In this document: piece after piece, positions 1-6,839 of the stretch | How the letters are laid out: every line of letters begins with the position of its first letter | Numbering within the stretch: position 1 is the stretch's first letter | Assembly: GCA_025454895.1 (NCBI GenBank) | Contig: JALONO010000036.1 | Location: 1-36,565 of the forward strand | Length of the DNA: 36,565 nt | Direction: 5' to 3' | Source of the DNA: Bernardetiaceae bacterium | GTDB lineage: Bacteria; Bacteroidota; Bacteroidia; Cytophagales; Thermoflexibacteraceae | Notes under the pieces: generated by a model | Database searches by the model: none | What the model was told of the DNA's origin: nothing | What the model saw: only the letters and a program-made list of their open reading frames with translations | Position numbers and translations under genes: made by a program

Positions 1-1
1 G

Positions 2-9
2 TATGTTTG
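2..9 (+). promoter_or_regulatory. -7 promoter box TATGTTTG upstream of the ATP-grasp gene
   Basis: The octamer matches the Bacteroidota -7 consensus TAnnTTTG and lies 37 nt before the ATG at 47. The -33 region would fall outside the window, so only half of the promoter can be seen. Confidence 0.45.
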
Positions 10-46
10 TCATACTACCTAATTCACCACCGTTCCCCTTGCTTGC

Positions 47-1516
47 ATGGCCGAGACCGCTACCAACCCCGAAATTTTTGCCCAATACCCCTGCCCGCCC
101 GAGCTGCTGGACGAAGTGTTTTCCGCCCCCGGCCAGCCCAACCCCTACTACGAAAAAGTGTTGGCCCACCTGAGCCAATACTCCGCCCGCGACGTGCTGG
201 AGCTAAACGAGCACGCTAAGCTCACCTTTTTCAACCAGGGCATCACCTTTGCCGTTTATTCTAACACGGCCAAGGGCGTGGAGCGGATTTTCCCCTTCGA
301 CCTGGTGCCGCGCATCATCCCCCCGCACGAGTGGGAGATGCTCGAGCGGGGCATCATCCAGCGCAACCTGGCCATCAACCTGTTTATCCAAGATATTTAC
401 CACGACCGCAAAATCTTGCGCGACAAAGTGGTGCCCGCCGAGCTGATTTTCAGTTCTAAAAATTATTGCAAGGCCATGATCGGCCTCAACCCGGCGGGCG
501 GGGTGTACAACCACGTGGCCGGCACCGACCTGATCAAACACAAAGACGGCCAGTATTACGTGTTGGAAGACAACGTGCGCTGCCCCTCCGGGGTGAGCTA
601 CGTGGTGTCCAACCGCGATACCATGAAACGCACCCTGGGCAACCTGTTCCTCGAGTACAACGTGCACTCGGTGGAAGAGTACAGCCAACAACTGCTCTCG
701 ATCATGCAGTCCGTTTCGCCCGACGGGGTGGACAACCCCACCTGCGTGGTGCTCACGCCGGGCATGTACAACTCGGCCTACTACGAGCACTCGTTCCTGG
801 CCCTGAGCATGGGCATCCAACTGGTGGAGGGCCGCGATCTTTTTGTCGAGAAAAACTTTGTGTACATGAAAACCATCCACGGCCCTAAGCGGGTGGATGT
901 GATCTACCGCCGCATCGACGACGATTTTATCGACCCGCTCACCTTCCGGCCCGACTCGGCCCTGGGCGTGCCCGGCCTCATGGTCGCTTACCGGGAGGGC
1001 AACGTTACCCTGCTCAACGCCCCCGGCACCGGCGCCGCCGACGACAAAGCCGTGTACTGCTACGTGCCCGCCATGATCAAATATTACCTGGCCCAAGAGC
1101 CGATTTTGAACAACGTACACACCTACCGCTGCGAGCTGGAGAGCGACTACCGCCACGTGCTGGCCAACATGGACAAGCTGGTGATCAAACCGGTGGACGA
1201 GTCGGGCGGGTACGGCATCCTCATCGGCAACGCCGCCAGCCAGGAGGAACGCGAGCGGTTTAAGCAGGTGATCACCGCCAACCGGCGCAAGTACATCGCC
1301 CAGCCCATCATGTCGCTTTCGGTACACCCCACTTTTATTGAAGACGACCACTCCGTGGAGCCCCGCCACATCGACCTGCGCACCTACGCCCTCATGGGCC
1401 GCGACCGCCAGTACGTGCTCAAAGGCGGGCTGTCGCGGGTGGCCCTCAAAAAAGGTAGTTTGATCGTCAACTCGTCGCAAGGCGGGGGCAGTAAAGACAC
1501 CTGGGTGCTCAAATAA
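47..1516 (+). CDS. Circularly permuted ATP-grasp protein (DUF404/DUF407, COG2308)
   Basis: This 489-residue cytoplasmic protein belongs to the circularly permuted ATP-grasp type 2 family, predicted to form amide or peptide bonds using ATP. Family hallmarks visible are EDNVRCPSGVSYV near residues 175-187, a glycine-rich nucleotide loop KPVDESGGYGI near 379-389, and DLRTYALMG near 442-450. The length is normal for the family. The ATG at 47 has a -7 box at 2-9. It is followed after 123 bp by an alpha-E gene and then a transglutaminase gene. This trio is conserved in many bacteria and was predicted to make or modify a peptide, but the substrate is unknown. The family call is secure; the reaction is inference from the superfamily. 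Confidence 0.93.
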   Translation: MAETATNPEIFAQYPCPPELLDEVFSAPGQPNPYYEKVLAHLSQYSARDVLELNEHAKLTFFNQGITFAVYSNTAKGVERIFPFDLVPRIIPPHEWEMLERGIIQRNLAINLFIQDIYHDRKILRDKVVPAELIFSSKNYCKAMIGLNPAGGVYNHVAGTDLIKHKDGQYYVLEDNVRCPSGVSYVVSNRDTMKRTLGNLFLEYNVHSVEEYSQQLLSIMQSVSPDGVDNPTCVVLTPGMYNSAYYEHSFLALSMGIQLVEGRDLFVEKNFVYMKTIHGPKRVDVIYRRIDDDFIDPLTFRPDSALGVPGLMVAYREGNVTLLNAPGTGAADDKAVYCYVPAMIKYYLAQEPILNNVHTYRCELESDYRHVLANMDKLVIKPVDESGGYGILIGNAASQEERERFKQVITANRRKYIAQPIMSLSVHPTFIEDDHSVEPRHIDLRTYALMGRDRQYVLKGGLSRVALKKGSLIVNSSQGGGSKDTWVLK

Positions 1517-1639
1517 CCCCGCCCGGCGGCGGCCCTTGCCTTGCTTTAGCCTATATTAATTTCTTAAAAATCAATTATTTAAAAAGATAAAAGGGAAACC
1601 TGGCCCAATGAAACGGGCAGCACTCCCTCCTTGTTACCC

Positions 1640-2590
1640 ATGATGCTATCAAGAATTGGCAACAGCTTGTTTTGGCTGGGCCGCTATCTGGAACGCGCCG
1701 AACACCTGGCCCGTTACGTAAAAGTGCAGTACGTGTCCAGCCTAGATGCCCCGCTGGCCCAGCGGCAGGCGTTTGTGCAAGAGTCGGTCCTGCGCATGGC
1801 CGGGGCCAACTGGACTTATCAGCAAAAGTACGGGACATTGTCCGACCAGGCCGTGCTCCATTTTATGACCGTGGACGAGCTTAACCCCGGCTCGATCATG
1901 GCCTCGGTGAACAACGCCCGCGAGAACGCCCGAGGCGCGCGCGACTCCCTGTCGGCCGAACTGTGGGAGGAGATCAACAAGTTTTACCACCAAGTAAACA
2001 ACTACTCCCGCGACGAAATTCAGCACGAGGGGCCGTTCGACTTTGCCCAAATGGTGGAAGAGAACTGCGCCGAGGTAAAAGGTTATGCCGATAACAGCCT
2101 GCCCCGCAACGAAGTATGGCAATTGCTATCGCTGGGCATGCACCTGGAACGGGCCGCCCAGGTATGCCGCATCTTACAGGCCAAACTCACCGATATAGGC
2201 CAGGTGGAAGACAAACTGGCCATCACCATGGAAAGCTATCTGGTGATGACGATGCTCAAAAGCGCCGAGTCGTTCGACATGAGCAAACGCCACTACAAAA
2301 CCATGCCCAGCCGCAACGACGCGCTCGAGTTCCTCATTTTCAACCCGGTGTTCCCCAAGTCGATTTACTTCAACTTGCAAATTGCCCGCGAGTTGGTCAA
2401 AAAAATCGCCCTACCGGAGGAGCTCGACCAAAAAGGCACGGTAAGTTTCGCCATTGGCAAAATGGCCCATACGTACCGCTACCTCACCATCGAGGATGTT
2501 ACCGAAAACCCCACCGCCTTTTTGCAGGCCACCTTGCAGAAAATTTACGATATTGCTGCCTCTTTTGAGCAAAAGTACCTCTCGTACTGA
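1640..2590 (+). CDS. Alpha-E domain protein (DUF403, COG2307)
   Basis: The protein of about 316 residues is a single alpha-E domain, an all-helical family almost always encoded beside the circularly permuted ATP-grasp. The N-terminus MLSRIGNSLFWLGRYLERAE (from the second of two adjacent ATGs, 1643) is the family signature, so the start is 1640 or 1643; a TTG at 1631 is open in frame but less likely. No signal peptide or membrane segment is seen. The gene lies 123 bp after the ATP-grasp gene and 12 bp before the transglutaminase gene, so the last two are almost certainly cotranscribed. The biochemical role of alpha-E is unknown; it is presumed to act with the ATP-grasp enzyme. Confidence 0.93.
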   Translation: MMLSRIGNSLFWLGRYLERAEHLARYVKVQYVSSLDAPLAQRQAFVQESVLRMAGANWTYQQKYGTLSDQAVLHFMTVDELNPGSIMASVNNARENARGARDSLSAELWEEINKFYHQVNNYSRDEIQHEGPFDFAQMVEENCAEVKGYADNSLPRNEVWQLLSLGMHLERAAQVCRILQAKLTDIGQVEDKLAITMESYLVMTMLKSAESFDMSKRHYKTMPSRNDALEFLIFNPVFPKSIYFNLQIARELVKKIALPEELDQKGTVSFAIGKMAHTYRYLTIEDVTENPTAFLQATLQKIYDIAASFEQKYLSY

Positions 2591-2602
2591 GCCGCTATTT
2601 TT

Positions 2603-3466
2603 ATGACCATCGAATACCAAGTAGCTTACCACACCCGCAATACTTACGACGAACCAGTCAAAGAAGCGATCTATAATTTATTGGTAGTGCCCTGCTCAGA
2701 CGCTACCCAGCAGGTAACCAATTTACGGTACCAAAACTCGGCCCAGGCCGAAGTATTCACTTACCAAAACCTGTTTGGCTTTCAGGCGGCTTCGCTGCGG
2801 GCCACCCCGGGGTTTCAGGTGTTCGAGATAAGCATGACGGCCAGCGTGGAGAAGAAGTGCGGCCCCGCCCCCGCCCCCGCCCCGTTGCCCGTGGCCACCG
2901 AACGCGCCCTGCTCCAATCGGTCGATTTTTTGATTGACCACCATCTGTTTTTGCACCCTACCCCCTACACCAGCCTGGCCGACGACCACTGGCCCCTCGT
3001 ACCCGAATTTGGGGCGGGACAAACGGTACTGGAATACCTGCACACCCTCAACGCTTTTACCTATGGTTTTTTAAAGTTTACCCCCAACGCCACCGACGTG
3101 CATACCACCGCCACCGAAGTGATGGATCTGCGCGAGGGCGTATGCCAAGATTTTGCCCATTTTTTTATCACCATGGCCCGGCACCAGGGCATTCCGGCCC
3201 GCTACGTATCGGGTTACCTCAACCAAGGCGAGCACCTCACCGGCGACTCGGTAATGCACGCTTGGGTGGAGGCCTGGGTGCCCGGCTACGGCTGGCTGGG
3301 CTTCGACCCCACTAACCACCTGCTAGCCGACCATAACCATGTGAAGGTGGCCCACGGGGTGGACTACGCCGATTGCAGCCCCCTGCGCGGGGTGATCACC
3401 ACCAACAGCCTCCAACAAAAAACCGAGTACCAGGTAACCGTGCTGGCGCAAAAGCAATACGCTTAA
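2603..3466 (+). CDS. Transglutaminase-like cysteine protease family protein (COG1305)
   Basis: The 287-residue protein has the bacterial transglutaminase N-terminal beta domain (about residues 1-85, starting TIEYQVAYHTRNTYDEPV) and a transglutaminase-like papain-fold core. The catalytic triad is visible: Cys181 in REGVCQDFAHF, His219 in MHAWVEAW and Asp235 in GFDPTNH. There is no signal peptide. It starts 12 bp after the alpha-E gene. Such proteins usually hydrolyse or rearrange amide bonds, so in this operon it may process the product of the ATP-grasp enzyme. The fold and catalytic residues are clear; the substrate is not. The stop is followed at once by a copy of the dispersed intergenic repeat. 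Confidence 0.93.
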   Translation: MTIEYQVAYHTRNTYDEPVKEAIYNLLVVPCSDATQQVTNLRYQNSAQAEVFTYQNLFGFQAASLRATPGFQVFEISMTASVEKKCGPAPAPAPLPVATERALLQSVDFLIDHHLFLHPTPYTSLADDHWPLVPEFGAGQTVLEYLHTLNAFTYGFLKFTPNATDVHTTATEVMDLREGVCQDFAHFFITMARHQGIPARYVSGYLNQGEHLTGDSVMHAWVEAWVPGYGWLGFDPTNHLLADHNHVKVAHGVDYADCSPLRGVITTNSLQQKTEYQVTVLAQKQYA

Positions 3467-3467
3467 T

Positions 3468-3523
3468 GAATGACTGCATGATTAAATGATTGCATGATTG
3501 TTCTGCTTGACATCAATCATTAG
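3468..3523 (+). repeat. Dispersed gene-end repeat, copy A
   Basis: It begins two bases after the transglutaminase stop and contains ATGACTGCATGATTAAATG followed by a spacer and ATCAATCATTA. The same elements recur near 4388, 9376, 14205, 28556, 31593 and 33376, and reversed near 9691, 16175 and 23551. In this copy the right end is interrupted at CATT by a remnant starting AGACCTCTTGCA. Confidence 0.75.
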
Positions 3524-3760
3524 ACCTCTTGCAAATTGCCAGTACTCGTTGCAAAATTGCCTTCCAACCCCCAGGCTCGCCCCCAAACGCACTTGTGCTG
3601 ATCGTCCTTGGGCAGGGCTAATCTCTCTTTTTGAATGGAACATTAACCCTCTAGCATAGCGCGGCCAAAAGCCCAGAACCACCTTCGCGTCTCTGCGGCT
3701 TTGCGAGAAATACTTTTGGGCGAGAAAGTGCGACTGGCCAGGGTGTGACCAAAAATGATG
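3521..3760. repeat. Decayed IS/MITE-like remnant with AGACCTCTTGCA end
   Basis: The stretch starts with TAGACCTCTTGCA (3521-3533), the same 13 bases found at 31819-31831 and, inverted, at 32284-32296 and 32429-32441. Its right part (about 3720-3757) contains GCGAGAAAGTGCGACTGGCC, which resembles GCGAGTAAGTGCGGTTGGCC in the 32 kb repeats. No open reading frame in it resembles a transposase. It abuts the stop codon of the OM protein gene at 3762. Confidence 0.5.
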
Positions 3761-3761
3761 G

Positions 3762-4373
3762 CTAAAAATTATACCTCACCCCGGCCCCGGCCTGTAACCA
3801 CAGGTAAAACGGACGGTCAACCACCTCCACAAACGGGGTAACGTCGGCAAAAATGCTCAACGGGTCGCTGCTGAAGGTGTATTCGAGGCCCAGCACAAAG
3901 TCGAGGCCCAGGTCGTAGTCGGCGTAGCGCTCTTCGTAGCGGCGCCCCCGGTTTTTGTACACCACCGCGTAACTATGGTGGCGCAGTTGGGCACCCAAGC
4001 CCCAGTACCAACTTAGCTCAGGCGTGCCCCGCAGCCGGTTATGCCACAAATAATGCACCTGCAAGCTCAGCGGCAAGCGGCCCCGGAAGTCCCAGTCGTC
4101 ATCGTAGCGGCCGTTGTAGTACCCGCGCCAGCCCCAAACGTAGCTGCGCCCCAGATTGATTTCCAGGGCGTTATCCCCAAAATACTTTTTCACGGTAAGC
4201 CCGGTGGGGTCGCCCACCCGCAAGCCCAGGCCCAGTTCGGGGCGGCGGGGCTTGAGGCCCACGCCCGAGGCGCGCGCCCCGGGCGGCGGATCTACCCCAA
4301 GACTGACGGGAGCAGCCCAAATGGGTTGAACCAGGAGGAAAAATAGGAAAAAAACGCAAACTAACTTGTTCAT
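3762..4373 (-). CDS. Outer-membrane beta-barrel protein, function unknown
   Basis: This is a 203-residue exported protein. The first 20 residues (MNKLVCVFFLFFLLVQPIWA) form a clear signal peptide. The mature part is rich in alternating aromatic and polar residues: DPTGLTVKKYFGDNALEINL, SLQVHYLWHN, WYWGLGAQLRHH and FVLGLEYTFSS. It ends in Phe (AGAGVRYNF), the usual last residue of proteins folded by the BAM complex. It is probably an eight-strand barrel in the outer membrane. No partner gene is adjacent; the next gene upstream is divergent. An imperfect -7 box (TAAATTTA) lies directly before the ATG. Export and barrel type are well supported; the function is not known. Confidence 0.85.
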   Translation of the reverse strand: MNKLVCVFFLFFLLVQPIWAAPVSLGVDPPPGARASGVGLKPRRPELGLGLRVGDPTGLTVKKYFGDNALEINLGRSYVWGWRGYYNGRYDDDWDFRGRLPLSLQVHYLWHNRLRGTPELSWYWGLGAQLRHHSYAVVYKNRGRRYEERYADYDLGLDFVLGLEYTFSSDPLSIFADVTPFVEVVDRPFYLWLQAGAGVRYNF

Positions 4374-4387
4374 AAATTTACCCTAAA

Positions 4388-4442
4388 ATGACGTAATGAT
4401 TGCATGACTAAATGATTGTTCTACTTGTTTATCGATCATTTA
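4388..4442 (+). repeat. Dispersed gene-end repeat, copy B
   Basis: It contains AATGATTGCATGACTAAATG, then a spacer and TTTATCGATCATTTA. The segments TAAATGATtg and cgATCATTTA can pair as a hairpin. Unlike most copies it lies in the divergent region upstream of the OM protein gene rather than behind a stop codon. Confidence 0.75.
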
Positions 4443-4814
4443 AGACATTGGCAACACCCAACCCTAATTTGGTTTTGGAATGAGTGCCAATAGCAAGCAA
4501 CTTAGGAACGCCATTTTACCTTAAATGTTGTGGCCAAAACCGGTCATTACCGGGGTTTTGCCGCGCGGGCAATCGCAACCACGGTTTTAGTGGGGGCAGC
4601 CACGGGCCTAGTTTGCCCGGATTAGCGTGTGCGGGGTAAACCAGGCCGATCCTAACTGCCAGCGGGCATTTGAGGCAGCGTTAATTTGAAGTATTTAGTC
4701 GTAGATGCTTAAAATTCAGATAGATAAAATTAGTTGTAGCCTCTACAGGGTTGGTCAATTCATTAACAAAGGGTAATAATTCGCCCCTAAGTTAGGGTAA
4801 GTGGCCCTAGGCCG
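4443..4814. other. Intergenic region without a gene
   Basis: About 370 bp between divergent genes. It holds an imperfect hairpin (AAAACCGG ... CCGGGGTTTT, about 4536-4559), and the last 100 bp are AT-rich and lead into the promoter of the STN gene. No convincing ORF or RNA gene is seen. Confidence 0.5.
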
Positions 4815-4822
4815 TAATTTTG
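4815..4822 (+). promoter_or_regulatory. -7 promoter box TAATTTTG of the STN-repeat protein gene
   Basis: A perfect TAnnTTTG match, 15 nt before the ATG at 4838. It overlaps a possible TTG start at 4820, which argues for the ATG as the true start. No clear -33 TTTG is seen. Confidence 0.55.
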
Positions 4823-4837
4823 CGGCCATCGTCAATT

Positions 4838-6694
4838 ATGAAACAAATTCTACTTCTTCTACTAGCTTACCTGAGCCTGGCCGTGAGTGCCGCCCAAGCC
4901 CAGGCCCCGCCCCTGGAACGCACGGTTACCCTGCGGGCGGACAACCTCCCCGTGAGCGAGGTGTTAGACCGGGTGGCCCAGCAGGCGGGTTTCACGTTTG
5001 CTTACAACCCCCAACAGATCAACGTAGCCCGGCCGACCAACCTCAACGCCCAAGGCCGCACGGTGCGGCAGGTGCTCAACGCCCTGTTCCAAGGCACGGT
5101 GGAATACCGCGCCCGGGGTGAGTACGTGATTTTGACCCGCGCGCCCGAACCAACCGCCGCCCAGGCCCGCCCCCCAGAGGATTATTTGGTTACTGGTTAC
5201 GTGATGGACGAGGCCACCGGGGCTAAACTGCCCAACGTGAGCTTGTACGACCGGGCCAGCCTGGCCGCCACCCTCACCGATGCCTACGGTTTTTACCGGA
5301 TCAGGCTCCCGGCCAACCGGGGCGCCGTATCCCTCACCGTGATCAAACAGGGCTACCTGGCCCAAAACTTTACCTTGCAACCCCCTTCCGATGCCTACCG
5401 GGAGGTGAACCTGGTACCCCTACCCGACCAACAATTGGTGGTGCAGCCCCAAACCCTGGCCACCAACCCGCCCGACACCTTATCGTTGGATAACCAGCCC
5501 TTGCTAAAAGTGTTGGTGCCCACCCGGCAGCGGTTGCACGCGCTCAACCTGCTCGATACCGTGCTGCGGGGGATGCAGCTATCGTTAGTGCCTGCGGTGG
5601 GTACTAACCGCTTGCTGGGCGGTCGGGCTACCAATAACTTGTCTATCAACTTATTAGGTGGATATTCGGAAGAAATTACCGGCCTAGAAATGGGCGGGGT
5701 GTTCAACATTGTGCGGGGCAATGTGCGGTATGTGCAATTGGCGGGTGTTTTTAACATGGTGGGCGGCAACGTGCGCGCCTGGCAAGCCGCCGGCCTGGGC
5801 AACCTCAACTACCGCGATGCCAGCGGCCTGATGATGGGCGGCTTGTTCAATTTGCAGCGCGGCCGGGCGGTGGGCATGCAAGCCGCCGGGGGCTTGAACC
5901 TCACCTGGGGCCACGCCCGAGGAATCCAAATGGCGGGTATGTTCAACTTTAACCGCGACACTTTGCAAGGCTACCAAGCGGCCGGGTTGTTCAATGTGGC
6001 CTGGCGGCAGATCAAGGGGGTGCAAACCGCCGGGCTGTTCAACGTAGCGGGCGAGGTAAAAGGGGCGCAAATTAGCCCCTTGCTCAACGTGAGTACCCGG
6101 CGGCTGGGTGGTTTGCAATTGGGTTTGGTCAACTATGCCACCAAAATGCGGGGCGGTATCCAACTAGGTTTGGTCAATTATGCCGACTCCTCGCGCCACT
6201 CGTTGCAAATGGGCCTGTTCAGTTTTGTGCGCCGGGGCGGCTACAAGCGGCTGGAAGTTTCCGCTAACGATTTGACCAACCTCAACGTTACCGTGCGCAG
6301 CGGGGTCAACGGGTTTTACAACCTAATCACCCTGGGCCAACGCACCGCTTCGGCGGGCACCACCATTTGCATGGGCTACGGGGTGGGCAGCGGCTTGCCC
6401 CTGGGCAAAAGTTGGATGATCAACCTGGAAGCCACCGGCCACTGGTTCTTCACCGACGATTTCCACCTGGGCGAAGTGAACAACCAACTTTACAAATTTG
6501 CCCTGCTGGGCGAGTACAAAATCAGCAAGCATTTTAGCGTAGCCGCCGGGCCTACCGCCAACCTGGCCATTTTGCAAGATGCGAATTTTACCGCCCTTTC
6601 CAGTCTGATCCCGTATTACCAGTACGATTACGAGTTTTCCCGTGGGCAAATCATTGCCTGGACGGGCTTTCATTTGGGGCTGCGGTTCTTTTGA
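4838..6694 (+). CDS. Secreted STN / carboxypeptidase-like domain protein with twelve 16-residue repeats
   Basis: This 618-residue exported protein has a signal peptide (residues 1-22, ending AAQAQA). An STN domain follows at about 28-85 (RTVTLRADNLPVSEVLDRVA), then a carboxypeptidase-regulatory-like beta-sandwich at about 105-185 (VTGYVMDEATGAKLPNVSLY). Residues about 275-465 hold about twelve tandem 15-16-residue units such as GIQMAGMFNFNRDTLQ, GYQAAGLFNVAWRQIK and GIQLGLVNYADSSRH. The remaining C-terminus looks barrel-like and ends LGLRFF. STN plus carboxypeptidase domains normally precede a TonB-dependent receptor, but no plug or 22-strand barrel is present, so it is not a SusC-type transporter. 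The repeats resemble the G-x-Q-x-A-G-x-x-N surface repeats of some spirochaete and Bacteroidota proteins. A surface or periplasmic location is likely; the function is unknown. Confidence 0.85.
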   Translation: MKQILLLLLAYLSLAVSAAQAQAPPLERTVTLRADNLPVSEVLDRVAQQAGFTFAYNPQQINVARPTNLNAQGRTVRQVLNALFQGTVEYRARGEYVILTRAPEPTAAQARPPEDYLVTGYVMDEATGAKLPNVSLYDRASLAATLTDAYGFYRIRLPANRGAVSLTVIKQGYLAQNFTLQPPSDAYREVNLVPLPDQQLVVQPQTLATNPPDTLSLDNQPLLKVLVPTRQRLHALNLLDTVLRGMQLSLVPAVGTNRLLGGRATNNLSINLLGGYSEEITGLEMGGVFNIVRGNVRYVQLAGVFNMVGGNVRAWQAAGLGNLNYRDASGLMMGGLFNLQRGRAVGMQAAGGLNLTWGHARGIQMAGMFNFNRDTLQGYQAAGLFNVAWRQIKGVQTAGLFNVAGEVKGAQISPLLNVSTRRLGGLQLGLVNYATKMRGGIQLGLVNYADSSRHSLQMGLFSFVRRGGYKRLEVSANDLTNLNVTVRSGVNGFYNLITLGQRTASAGTTICMGYGVGSGLPLGKSWMINLEATGHWFFTDDFHLGEVNNQLYKFALLGEYKISKHFSVAAGPTANLAILQDANFTALSSLIPYYQYDYEFSRGQIIAWTGFHLGLRFF

Positions 6695-6827
6695 TTCCGG
6701 CCTACCCAACCAACCCCACCCCTGCCGTCGGCTTCAAGCCACGGCAGCGGTTTCCGCCCCAGCCCCTGGCAGCGGCTAAAGGCCCTGCCAGCGGTTTTGG
6801 GCATCGCCCCGCAACCCGCCTTTTGCG

Positions 6828-6835
6828 TACCTTTG
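6828..6835 (+). promoter_or_regulatory. -7 promoter box TACCTTTG immediately before priA
   Basis: A perfect TAnnTTTG match with only four bases (CCCA) between it and the ATG at 6840. If functional, transcription would begin at or within a base or two of the start codon, giving a leaderless mRNA. Confidence 0.5.
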
Positions 6836-6839
6836 CCCA

